DNA from: JAXMAF01 sp046350555
GTDB lineage: Bacteria; Planctomycetota; Phycisphaerae; Phycisphaerales; SM1A02
Direction of reading: 5' to 3'
Length of the DNA: 64,000 nt
NCBI GenBank assembly: GCA_046350555.1
Contig: JAXMAF010000018.1
Location: 1 to 64,000 of the forward strand
This document shows, in pieces, positions 36,716 through 45,864 of the stretch. The notes beneath the pieces were generated by a model. It was not told the origin of the DNA. It saw only the letters and a program-made list of their open reading frames with translations, and did not search any database. The position numbers and the translations under genes are program-made. Position 1 is the first letter of the stretch, and each line of letters begins with the position of its first letter.

Positions 36716-38617
36716 GGCGCTCTTGCCCTCGAGCTTCGCCTCGAGTTCGGTCCATCGCGCGTAGAGCGCCTCGACCGCGGCGTGGGCCGCCTCGAGGTCG
36801 CGACACGCCTGCGCCATCGCGTTGTGGTCGGCGACCACCACCGGATCGGCGAGCCGTCGTTCGGCGGCGGTGGCCCGGGCCTCGGCGTCGACGATCCGCG
36901 ACTCGAGCGTGTCGTAGTCGCGCTGCTCGTTGAAGCTGAGCCGCTTCCGCCCCGATCGTGGCGGCGCGGTGGATGCGCCCGGCGCGGCGGCCACCTTCGG
37001 CGCCGCCTTCTCCTTCGCGCGCCGCCTGGCCTGTTCCGCCTGCGCGTCGACCGCGGCCTGCGCGGTCAGGGCGTGGTCGAGGCTGGCGAAGGTGCGGGTC
37101 GGGCCGCCCGCGCCATCGAGCAGCAGCACCTCGGTGGCGAGGCGCTCGAGCATCGCGCGGTCGTGCGTGACGAGGACGACGGCGCCGGGGAAGCCCTCGA
37201 TCGCCTCCTCGAGCACCTCGAGCGTGGGGATGTCGAGATCGTTCGTCGGCTCGTCGAGGACCAGCAGATCGGCCGGCTCGAGCATGATGCGGGCGATGTG
37301 CACGCGCGCCAGCTCGCCGCCACTCAGCGCGCTCACCGGCTGGTCGAGCTGGTCGTCGCCGAAGAGGAAGCGGCGCGACCACGAGGCGACGTGCATCGGC
37401 TGGCCGAGGAATCGAACCTGGTCGCCGACCGGACAGAGCGCGTCGCGCAGCAGGGTCGACGGCGGAAAGTCCTGGCGATGCTGCCGGAAGACGACGATCC
37501 GCGGCGGCGGATCGGACTGCTTGACCACGCCGGCATCTGGCGCAAGCTCGCCGATCAGCGTGCGGATGAAGGTCGTCTTGCCGCTCCCGTTCGGACCGAG
37601 CAGGCCGAGGCGGTCGCCGGGCCCCAGCTCGACGTCGACGTCGCGGAAGAGCGTGCGCCCGCCGAGCGCCTTCGCCACGCCATGCGCCGCGACGAGCTTC
37701 CGCGTCCGGCGCCCGGTCGCCGAGAAGTCCACCCGCGCGCCGCCGGCGACCGCGGCGCCGTTGCGCCCGCGCAGCTCGGCGAGTTCGTCCATCCGCCCGA
37801 AGCTCGACTCGATGCGGCCCTTCGCCTTCGTGCGCCGCGCCTGCGCGCCGCGCGCGAGCCAGGCGAGGTCCTGGCGAACCTGGTTCGCGAGCGTCGCCTC
37901 GGCGCGGGCCTGGCCGGAGAGGAACTCCTCCTTGCGGCGCAGGAACTCGCTGTAGTTGCCGTCGACGGCGAGCGTTCCGCCCGGGTACGCCGGGCCGAGC
38001 TCGACGACGCGCGTCGCGACGTTCTCGAGGAAGACGCGGTCGTGGGTCACGAAGACGGATGCGACGGTGGCCCCGGCCTGCGCGCGGCGCAGGAGTTCCT
38101 CGAGCCAGCGGATGCCTTCGAGATCGAGGTGGTTCGTGGGCTCGTCGAGGAGCAGCACGTCGGGCTCGCCGCCGCACCGGGCGAGCGCCCGCGCGAGCGC
38201 GAGCCGCTTGCGCCAGCCGCCCGAGAGCGTCGACGTCGGCGCGTCGACGAGCGCCTCGTCGAAGCCGACACGACCCAGCATCATCTCCGCCAGGAGCTCC
38301 GCCTCGTGCTCGTCGTGACGGCCGCCGCCCTCGTCGGCGAAGCGGAGCGCCGCCTCCGTCGCCACCGCCCGCGCCGAGGCGGCGGGCGCGAAGACGTCGT
38401 GCTGCGGAACGTAGACGGCGCGCACGCCTCGCTCGGCGATGATCGCTCCGTCGTCGGCCAGCTCGTCGCCGGCGAGGATCCTCAGCAGCGTGCTCTTGCC
38501 GGCGCCGTTGGGCCCGATCAGCCCGATGCGCTCCCCGCGGTCGACGCCGATGCAGACGCCGGCGAAGAGCGCCTTCACGCCATGGGTCTTCGAAATGTTC
38601 CGGGCCGAGATGAGCAA
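36713..38617 (-). CDS. ABC-F ATPase, Uup type
   Basis: 634-residue soluble protein with two ATPase cassettes and no membrane domain. Walker A sites are GPNGAGKST and GPNGSGKTT; signatures are TLSGGWRKR and ALSGGELAR; Walker B sites end LLLDEPTNHLD and LVLDEPTNDLD. The C-terminal 90 residues (after an Ala/Lys linker) form the helical arm typical of Uup, ending KLEGKSA. ABC-F proteins act on ribosomes; Uup is linked to ribosome and replication-associated functions. The TTG at 38617 is chosen: AGGGA lies 7 bases upstream and homology begins there; the frame extends to a GTG at 38662. The gene runs 3' into a 105-bp repeat. Confidence 0.85.
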   Translation of the reverse strand: MLISARNISKTHGVKALFAGVCIGVDRGERIGLIGPNGAGKSTLLRILAGDELADDGAIIAERGVRAVYVPQHDVFAPAASARAVATEAALRFADEGGGRHDEHEAELLAEMMLGRVGFDEALVDAPTSTLSGGWRKRLALARALARCGGEPDVLLLDEPTNHLDLEGIRWLEELLRRAQAGATVASVFVTHDRVFLENVATRVVELGPAYPGGTLAVDGNYSEFLRRKEEFLSGQARAEATLANQVRQDLAWLARGAQARRTKAKGRIESSFGRMDELAELRGRNGAAVAGGARVDFSATGRRTRKLVAAHGVAKALGGRTLFRDVDVELGPGDRLGLLGPNGSGKTTFIRTLIGELAPDAGVVKQSDPPPRIVVFRQHRQDFPPSTLLRDALCPVGDQVRFLGQPMHVASWSRRFLFGDDQLDQPVSALSGGELARVHIARIMLEPADLLVLDEPTNDLDIPTLEVLEEAIEGFPGAVVLVTHDRAMLERLATEVLLLDGAGGPTRTFASLDHALTAQAAVDAQAEQARRRAKEKAAPKVAAAPGASTAPPRSGRKRLSFNEQRDYDTLESRIVDAEARATAAERRLADPVVVADHNAMAQACRDLEAAHAAVEALYARWTELEAKLEGKSA

Positions 38618-38692
38618 GCTGGGATCCCTGCGATGCGACAGTCCCGATGGTACGGGGGCCACACGTCGCGTCGCGATGGCGTCGGTCGGCGC

Positions 38693-38766
38693 GGTCGCCG
38701 GGGGTCCGGAGGTCCCGAGGTCCGGAGGTCCGGAGGTCCGGAGGTCGGGGGTCCGGGGGTCGAGCG
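38693..38766 (+). repeat. Nonamer repeat array in divergent promoter region
   Basis: About seven imperfect copies of a 9-bp unit GGAGGTCCG with GGGGGTCCG variants fill most of the space between the ABC-F gene (-) and the ABC exporter (+). Confidence 0.75.
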
Positions 38767-38776
38767 GCGGTCCCGC

Positions 38777-38805
38777 TTGACGATCCCGCCGGACTCGTCA
38801 CGATT
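38777..38805 (+). promoter_or_regulatory. Candidate promoter for the ABC exporter gene
   Basis: TTGACG at 38777-38782 and ACGATT at 38800-38805, spacing 17, right after the nonamer array. The -35 is near consensus, the -10 is weak. Confidence 0.3.
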
Positions 38806-38816
38806 GCGCGTGGTCG

Positions 38817-40783
38817 GTGCGACCGTCCCGGCGCCAGGTCGGCGCCGATTCCATCGCCGGACCCGCGACCGCTCGACGACGCGGCACAACACCCTTGGAA
38901 CCCGAACGAACCGCCACCTCCGCTCCGACGCCCGGTGGCCGCGCCGACGCCGCGCACGGCATCACCCAGACGCGGCTCGTGCTCGAGCTCTTGCGCCCGT
39001 ACCGCGGCTGGCTGGTCGTGATCCTGCTGGCCATGCTGGTGGAGACCGCGATGAGCCTCGCGGCGCCGTGGCCGCTCAAGCTGGTGCTCGATTCCGTGCT
39101 GGGCGACCACGCGCCGCCGCGCTGGCTCGACGACTTCCACCGATCGGTGCTGGGCGGAAGCAGGCTCTGGCTCGCGGCGCTGGCCGGCGCCGCGACCGTG
39201 GCGATCGCCATCGCCGGCGCCATCGCGACCTACGTCGACAACTACTACACCGAGAGCGTCGGCCAGTGGGTGGCGCACGACCTGCGGCTGCGCGTCTACG
39301 ACCACCTCCAGCGGCTCTCGCTGACGTACTACGACACGCACCAGAGCGGCGACCTGCTCTCCACGATCACCGACGACGTCGCCACGATCCAGGACTTCGC
39401 GTCGAGCTCGACGCTCGACATCCTCGTCGACATCCTCACGATCCTCGGCATGCTCGTCGTGATGTTCTGGCTGAACTGGGACTTTGCGCTCATCGCGGTG
39501 GCGGTGACGCCGTTCCTGCTGCTCTTCGTCGCCCGGTTCCGACGGGTCGTGAAGCAGGCGACCCACGAGGTGCGCAAGCGCCAGAGCGACATCGTCTCCG
39601 TCGTGCAGGAGGGACTCCAGTCGGTCCGCGTGGTGAAGGCGTTCGGCCGCGAGGACCTCGAACAGGCCCACCTCGGCGCCGCAAGCCGGGCCACGGTCGA
39701 CGCGGCGCTCAAGGCCCGCCGCATCAAGTCGCTCCTCTCGCCGGTGGTGACGGTCGTCGTCGCGGTCTGCACCGGGTTCGTGCTCTGGCGGGGCACGGCG
39801 CTCATCCTCGCCGGGACGATGACGATCGGCTCGCTGACGGTCTTCCTCGCCTACCTCGGCAAGTTCTTCAAGCCGGTGCAGGACCTGGCGAAGATGACCA
39901 ACACCGTCGCCCAGGCGGCGGTCGGCATCGATCGCATCCGCGCCATCCTCGAGACCGACATGCGCGTCCCGGAGCGGCCCGACGCGCGCGAGGCGGCGGC
40001 GCTGAAGGGCGCGGTGGTCTTCGAGCACGTGGCCTTCGCCTACGACTCGGCCGCGCCGGTGCTGCGCGACGTGAGCTTCGAGGTGGCGCCGGGCCAGTCC
40101 GTCGGGATCGTCGGGCCGACGGGCGGAGGCAAGTCGACCGTGGTGAGCCTCATCCCCGCTTCTACGACGCCGTCGCGGGGCGCATCATGCAGATGGCAGC
40201 GACGCGGCGCGACCTCAAGGTCCATTCCTGCGCCGCCAGATCGGCTTCGTGCTCCAGGACACGGTCCTCTTCCGCGGCACCATCCGCGAGAACATCGCCT
40301 ACGGGCGCTCCGACGCCACCAACGAGGAGATCGTCGCCGCGGCCATTGCGCCCGCCAACGCCGACGAGTTCATCGCGGGTCGCCGCGCGGCTACGACACG
40401 ATCGTCGGCGAGCCGCGGCATGACCCTCTCCGCGGCCAACGGCAAGCGCATCGGGACGCGCGGGCGATCATCCGCGACGCGCCGATCCTCATCCTCGACG
40501 AGCCCACGGCGCGCTCGACACCGAGTCGGAGCAGCCTGTCGTTGCGCGCTCGAGAAGCCTACAGAAGGGCCGGACCGTGATCACCATCGCGCACCGGCTC
40601 TCGACGATCCGCAACGCCGACAAGATCGTCGTGCTGAAGGACGGCGAGGTCGCCGAACAGGGCACGCACGCCGAGCTGCTCGCCCGCAACGGCGTCTATG
40701 CCGACCTGCACCGCGTGCAGTTCAAGCGCGGTGGCCGCGTCCGCCGCCCCGCGGCCGCGCGTCCGGCGAAGGAAACAACCTGA
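38817..40783 (+). pseudogene. MsbA-type ABC exporter, ATPase domain broken by several frameshifts
   Basis: Half-transporter of the lipid/drug exporter family. The membrane domain is intact (about six helices between residues 60 and 370, QSGDLLSTITDDVATIQDFA), and the ATPase starts normally with Walker A GPTGGGKST. From about 40150 the sequence changes frame repeatedly: RFYDAVAGRI, then FVLQDTVLFRGTIREN, GYDTIVGE, AIIRDAPILILDEPTA and finally ITIAHRLSTIRNADKIVVLK are each in different frames. At least five small indels fall within 450 bases, and the signature LSGGQ is unreadable. Start is the GTG at 38817; TTG 38895 fits the promoter better. Damage could be assembly error, since every motif fragment is still recognisable. 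Confidence 0.75.
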
Positions 40784-40815
40784 CCGCCCGGCGCCGCGTG
40801 CGAACCATTGCAGGA

Positions 40816-41935
40816 ATGTCACGCTCGCTCATCATCCTCCCCGACGACTCGGCCCGACCGATCCTCGACGCCATTGAAGGCGCCGCGCGGTCGCTGCACA
40901 TCAAGATGTTCGCCTTCTCCGACCGCACGATCATGAACGCGGTCGTCGCGGCATCGCCGTGGCGTCAAGGTGCGCGTCATGCTCAATCCGCTGCGCGCAG
41001 CGGCGAGGCCTGCAACGCGCTGCTCCTCGGCGTGGGCGTCTCGACCTCGGCCGGGATCGAGGTGAAGGACAAGGTAACCCGGAGTTCGAGCCGACCCACG
41101 AGAAGTCGATGGTCGTCGACGCGACGACCGCGTTCGTGAAGTCGCTCAACTGGGAGGCGAAGAGCTTCGAGGCGACGCGCGACTACGCGATCGTGACCGC
41201 GCATGGCCACGAGGCGCGGGAGATCCTCGACTGCTTCGAGTCCGACTGGCACCGCCGGCCATTCGAACCCGGCGAGGACTCGCACCCTCATCTGGTGCCG
41301 CACCAACGGTCGCGCCTGCATCGCTCCGTCACCGACGGGCGCGAAAGCCGCCTGCCCTGGCTCCAGAACGAGCGGTACTGATCCGGTGATCATCGAGCAC
41401 CGTCCCGCGCGGCGAGCGCGGCGTCAAGGTCCACGTGATGGCCCGGCCGCCGCACAAGCTCAGGAAGGAGAAGCTGTTGGAGTGGCGGGCGGCCTGCGCA
41501 TCCTCGAGGACGTCGAGCGCTGATCCATCGGATCAAGGAGCTTCGCCGCACGCGAAGATGCTGCTCGACGACGAGCGGTTCATCGTCGGTTCGATCAACC
41601 TCGCCGGGCAGCTTCGACGACCGGGCGCGAGCTGGCGATCGAGGTCGACGACGCACCGCTGGTGCACCGGCTCGTAAAGGTGGTTCGTCGCGACTGGCGG
41701 AACTCGCACCGGCTCGACCTCTCCGACGAGGTGCTCTTCGCCGAGCCTGGAAGCACGGCGGCGAAGGGCCCGACGGGCTGCCAGCGCTGGGCGGGGGCGG
41801 GCCGCGTCGCCGCGCGTGCTGGAAGTCAGCGCGGCGGGATCGAGGAAGCCAGCCACGCCGGCGGCGAAGTCGTCGACGAGATCGTCGGCGAAGAGCGCCC
41901 GAGGCGGCCGCGCGCCGCGCCGTCGCGGCGCCTGA
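40816..41935 (+). pseudogene. Phospholipase D/cardiolipin synthase-like gene with multiple frameshifts
   Basis: Two HKD motifs are readable, HEKSMVVDA (about 41098) and HAKMLLDDER (about 41552), with RGVKVRVMLNPLR and RGVKVHVMARPPHKLRKEK ahead of each, so this was a two-domain PLD-family phosphotransferase or hydrolase. Start ATG at 40816 (SLIILPDDSARPILDAI) has AGGA just before it. At least five frame changes occur between 40950 and 41700. A Lys/Ala/Ser-rich basic tail ends at the TGA at 41933-41935. It is 32 bases after the ABC exporter gene and shares its indel-rich state. Confidence 0.7.
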
Positions 41936-42082
41936 CGGCGCGGGAGGCGCGCCAGGAAGGCCGCCGGAACCTGCGGTGCAGGCTTCGGGCCTCCCGCCGG
42001 ATCGCGGCCGGCGAAGCAGACGCGGCGAGGGTCGCCCGACCCGGCGACGCCGCGCCACCGGAACGGTTCCACGGATCGGACG

Positions 42083-43252
42083 ATGCTCGTCTCACAGGCT
42101 CATTCATTCACGCAGCAGGCCCGGCTGGCGATCACCCTCGCGTGGGTCGCCGGCTACACCAACATCATCACGATGCTGACCTGCGGAACGGTGACCAGCC
42201 ACGTCACCGGCAACGCCAGCAACCTCGGGCGCGACCTGATCGAGGGATCGTGGTCGCCGGCATCGTTCATGGCCTTCCTGCTGACGATGTTCTTCATCGG
42301 CGCGGGGATCTCCGCGGTGCTCACCGAGACCGGACGGCGCCGCGGCTGGGAGTCGATCTACGTCCTCCCGATGGCGGTCGAGGCGGCCATGCTCACCGCG
42401 TTCGCCTTCGGCATCGAGCTGCACGATCCCTCCTCCCGCGTCGCCGGGCCGGCGCTTTGGTGGCTCACCGGCGTGGCGTCCGCGGCGATGGGGCTCCAGA
42501 ACGCGACGATCACGCGCATCTCCAGCGGCGTGGTGCGGACGACGCACCTGACCGGCGTGCTGACCGACCTCGGGCTCGAGAGCGTGCAGATGCTCTACTG
42601 GCTGCGCGACCGGCGACGCAACAGTCCGCCGCTGGCGCCGCGCACGCTGCTGCACAGCCTCCACGTCCATCCGACGGCGCGACGGCTGGCGCTGCTGCTG
42701 TCGGTGATCGGGTCCTTCTCGCTCGGTGCCGGACTTGGCACGCTCGCCTTCGACCACATGCCCGGCTGGAGCATGGTTCCACCGGTGGTGTTCCTCCTGT
42801 GGATCATCGTCCAGGACCTGCGCACGCCGATCTGCGAGATCGAGCCCTCCGACGTCGTCGGCGGCGAGAGCGTGGCCCTTCCGCGGGAACTGGCCGTCTA
42901 CCACCTGCGCAAGGACCGCGGAAGGCGAGGCAAGGTCCACCGCCTTCCCGACCTGCTCCGCTGGTGCGAGCGCCTCCCGGCACACACGAGGATCGCGATC
43001 CTCGACCTGGGCGCGGCGACGGCGCTCGACGACAACGCGGCGCTCGAGCTGCGGGCGCTCATGAGGCAGTCGGCGTCGAACGGCCGCCGGCTGCTCATCT
43101 CCGGGATCAGCGGCGAGCAGTACCGCGCCCTGCGCAACGCCGGCGCCGGCGATGCGCTCGATCCGACGAACGTCTGCTCCGACCTCGAACTGGCCATCGC
43201 CCGCGGGCTCATGCTGCTGGAGTCGGGCGGGGACGCCCGCCCGCCAAGGTAG
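42083..43252 (+). CDS. DUF1275 (YoaK-type) membrane protein fused to a STAS domain
   Basis: 389 residues. The first 225 form a DUF1275 membrane domain of about six helices, with the family hallmarks AGYTNIITMLTCGTVTSHVTG near 24-44, GLQNATITRISSG and TTHLTGVLTDLG. After a linker (about 226-265), residues 270-380 read as a STAS domain: VYHLRKDRG, AILDLGAATALDDNAALELRA and RLLISGISGEQYRALRNAG. DUF1275 proteins normally end at about 230 residues; this fusion is one I do not know. STAS domains regulate SulP anion transporters, and the convergent neighbour is a SulP-STAS protein. Function of DUF1275 is unknown. The protein is intact despite the damaged genes just upstream. Confidence 0.82.
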   Translation: MLVSQAHSFTQQARLAITLAWVAGYTNIITMLTCGTVTSHVTGNASNLGRDLIEGSWSPASFMAFLLTMFFIGAGISAVLTETGRRRGWESIYVLPMAVEAAMLTAFAFGIELHDPSSRVAGPALWWLTGVASAAMGLQNATITRISSGVVRTTHLTGVLTDLGLESVQMLYWLRDRRRNSPPLAPRTLLHSLHVHPTARRLALLLSVIGSFSLGAGLGTLAFDHMPGWSMVPPVVFLLWIIVQDLRTPICEIEPSDVVGGESVALPRELAVYHLRKDRGRRGKVHRLPDLLRWCERLPAHTRIAILDLGAATALDDNAALELRALMRQSASNGRRLLISGISGEQYRALRNAGAGDALDPTNVCSDLELAIARGLMLLESGGDARPPR

Positions 43253-43263
43253 CGCTCCGCTAC
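43249..43263. terminator. Short hairpin spanning two convergent stop codons
   Basis: GTAGCG (43249-43254) and CGCTAC (43258-43263) pair perfectly around a 3-base loop; both TAG stops, of the DUF1275-STAS gene and the SulP gene, lie in the arms. Confidence 0.35.
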
Positions 43264-45224
43264 GCGCCGTTCGACACGCCCACCACGGTCCGCGCCTTGC
43301 GCAGCGCGTCGTCGAGGTTCTCGAAGATGTTCTCGATGCCGATCTCCACGTCCATGCCGGCCTTGACCATCTCGAAGAGCGGATGGGCGTGCACGCCGCC
43401 GAGCAGGAGCAACGTCCCGTGCTTCGTGCAGCGGCGGTGGAACTCGCGCAGGGCGTTGAGTCCCGTGGCGTCGATGTGCGGGACGTAGCGCATGCGGAGG
43501 ATGATCACCCGCGGCGGCTTCTCGAGCTGGTCGAGGGCGTCGCGCAGGTTGTTCGCGACGCCGAAGAAGAACGGGCCGTTGATCTCGTACACCTCGACCC
43601 CCGCCGGCACGCGGCGCTCGGCGACCGCGCCGGGATCCTTCGCGTCCGCGTAGTCGGCCTCCTGGCCCTCCTCGAGCTCCTCGGCCATCCCGGCCACCGT
43701 CGAGACCTGGGCCATGCGGCGCATGAAGAGGATCGACGAGAGCAGGATGCCCGTGCCGACGGCGATGGTGAGGTCGAAGAGGACGGTCAGGCCGAAGGTC
43801 GTGAGGAGCACGAGCACGTCGGCGCTCGGCGCACGCAGCAGCGCCCGGAAGTGCTCGAGCTCGCTCACCTTCCACGCGACCATGACGAGGATCGCGGCGA
43901 GCGACGCGAGGGGCACGGCCGTCGCCAGCGGCGCGAGGCCGATCATGAAGAGCAGGATGAAGAGCGCGTGCAGGATCCCGGCGATCGGCGTCCTGCCGCC
44001 GCTTCGGACGTTCGCCGCGGTGCGCGCAATCGCGCCCGTCGCCGGCAACCCGAAGAAGAGCGCGCTGCAGATGTTGGCGGTGCCCTGGGCGACCAGCTCC
44101 TGGTCGGAACGGTGGCGATAGCCCGTCATGCCGTCGGCGACGACCGCCGAGAGGAGGCTCTCGATCGCACCGAGGAACGCGATCGCCGTCGCCGACGGGA
44201 TGAGCTCGCGGATCATGCCCAGGGAAGCCCCGGGCAGGTGCGGAACGGGCAGGTTCGACGGGATCCCGCCGAAGCGCGTGCCGATCGTCTCGACGAGGGG
44301 GCGCAGGTGTCCGCCGTCGATGGCGACGGTCGTGGTGGACCACCCCATGAGCTTCACGAGCAGCGCGCTCAGCCCCACCGCGACGATCGCCGCCGGAACG
44401 CGCGGCGCGATGCGGCGCATCAGCGACAGGACCGCGAGCGACCCCAGCGCAATGCCCGTGGCGTGCCAGCTGAAGGTGCGCCAGTGGTGGCCGAAGAGCT
44501 GGAGCTTGCCGAGGAAGTCGGCGGGGATCGTCGCCGGGTTCCCTTCCGGCGTGAGCACGCTGAGGCCGAAGAAGTCCTTGATCTGCGAGGCGAGGATGAC
44601 CACCCCGATGCCGGCGGTGAAGCCCGCGGTCACCGGATACGGGACGAACTTGATGACGCCGCCGAATCGGAAGAGTCCCAGCAGGATCAGGATCACGCCC
44701 GCCATGCACGTGGCGAGGGCGAGGCCCTGGTAGCCGTGGGCGGCGCAGATGCCGAAGACCAGCGGCATGAACGCCGCCGTCGGCCCGCCGATCTGCACGC
44801 GCGAACCGCCGAGCGCCGAGACTAGGAATCCAGCCACCACCGCGGTGAAGAGCCCCATCGCCGGCGGCGTGAGCCAGGGATGCAGCGCGGCGAGCTCGTC
44901 GGCGACGTTCTGCGGAATGCTCGCGATGCCGAGCGCCATCGTCAGCGGCAGCGCAATGACCGCCACCGTCAGCCCGGCGCCGAGGTCCGAGGCGAACGTC
45001 CTGAGCGCGTAGCCCTCGCGCAGGCAGATCACGAGCTTCGGCGTGTGCCGGGCGGTCCACGAGGAATGGGCCAAGCCGAGGTCCTCCGTGCGGGGCTGGA
45101 ACGGGGCGCTCGCCCCGCGCTTCCCCATCGGTCCGGGCGAGCCCGCCGCATGAGCGATGTTCGCCGTTTCCGGCGGACGCTGCGCCGCCGACATACGCTG
45201 CGCACGGGGCGTTCCGTCGTCCAT
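43260..45224 (-). CDS. SulP-family anion transporter with STAS domain
   Basis: 654-residue inner-membrane transporter (SulP/SLC26). The membrane domain (about 75-480) has LTVAVIALPLTMALGIAS, GGSRVQIGGPTAAFMPLVFG and SAVVADGMTGYRHRSDQELV. The STAS domain (about 530-645) has EINGPFFFGVANNLRDALD and VPHIDATGLNALREFHRRC. The transported anion (sulfate, bicarbonate or other) cannot be told from sequence; the STAS Asp-Ala-Thr/Ser phosphorylation-like motif is present. The ATG at 45224 leaves only 16 bases to the divergent sigma gene, so a start nearer 45128 (MGKRGASAPF) is plausible. Confidence 0.85.
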   Translation of the reverse strand: MDDGTPRAQRMSAAQRPPETANIAHAAGSPGPMGKRGASAPFQPRTEDLGLAHSSWTARHTPKLVICLREGYALRTFASDLGAGLTVAVIALPLTMALGIASIPQNVADELAALHPWLTPPAMGLFTAVVAGFLVSALGGSRVQIGGPTAAFMPLVFGICAAHGYQGLALATCMAGVILILLGLFRFGGVIKFVPYPVTAGFTAGIGVVILASQIKDFFGLSVLTPEGNPATIPADFLGKLQLFGHHWRTFSWHATGIALGSLAVLSLMRRIAPRVPAAIVAVGLSALLVKLMGWSTTTVAIDGGHLRPLVETIGTRFGGIPSNLPVPHLPGASLGMIRELIPSATAIAFLGAIESLLSAVVADGMTGYRHRSDQELVAQGTANICSALFFGLPATGAIARTAANVRSGGRTPIAGILHALFILLFMIGLAPLATAVPLASLAAILVMVAWKVSELEHFRALLRAPSADVLVLLTTFGLTVLFDLTIAVGTGILLSSILFMRRMAQVSTVAGMAEELEEGQEADYADAKDPGAVAERRVPAGVEVYEINGPFFFGVANNLRDALDQLEKPPRVIILRMRYVPHIDATGLNALREFHRRCTKHGTLLLLGGVHAHPLFEMVKAGMDVEIGIENIFENLDDALRKARTVVGVSNGA

Positions 45225-45240
45225 CTCCGTGAGTCACCCA

Positions 45241-45862
45241 TGACCGACGGCACCACACCCGCGATCGTGCACGGCGACCCGGCCGCGGAGCCGGGGCGGC
45301 CACCCCACCGATCGATCGAGGCGCTCTATGGCCAGCTTCGGGCGATCGCCCAGGATCAGCTCCGCCGCGAGCGTCCCGGACACACGCTCCAGGCGACCGC
45401 GCTCGTGCACGAGGTGTGGCTGCGGCTCGACGGCCAGGCGCACGTCGACTGGGAGAACGCCGCCGGCGTGCGCGCCATCGCCGCGTGCATGATGCGGCGC
45501 ATCCTCGTCGACCACGCGCGGAGCCATCGCGCCGCCAAGCGCGGAGGCGGCCGCAACCGAGCCGACGCCGCCGGCCTCGAGGAGGCGATCGGCGCACCCG
45601 GCGACGACGCGGCGCTCGGTGGCGTCGATCTGCTGGCGCTCGAGGAGGCGATGACGCGGCTCGCCGAGATCGAGCCGTTCGCGGCGCGGGTCGTCGAGCA
45701 GAGTTCTTCAGGGCGATGCCGCTCGAGCGGATCGCGACGACGCTCGACACGAGCCGCCGCAGCGTCGATCGCGCTGGGCCGCCGCGCGCGTGGCTCTACC
45801 GGGAGATCGGCGACGAGACGCCGCGGCGGCGCGACGGCGCCGCCTCCGCGCGGGAGGCGTGA
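45241..45862 (+). CDS. ECF sigma-70 factor of the kinase-linked type, frameshifted
   Basis: About 205-residue ECF sigma factor of the group often found beside Ser/Thr kinases in planctomycetes and acidobacteria. Region 2 reads SIEALYGQLRAIAQDQLRRE, ALVHEVWLRLDG, then AACMMRRILVDHARSHRAAK. Region 4 (FRAMPLERIATTLDTSRRSV, AWLYREIGDE) lies in another frame, with a shift near 45700-45710 and probably compensating indels near 45775. The TGA at 45860-45862 ends the region 4 frame, 2 bases before the kinase start. It heads the kinase gene and diverges from SulP. Confidence 0.78.
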
Positions 45863-45864
45863 CC

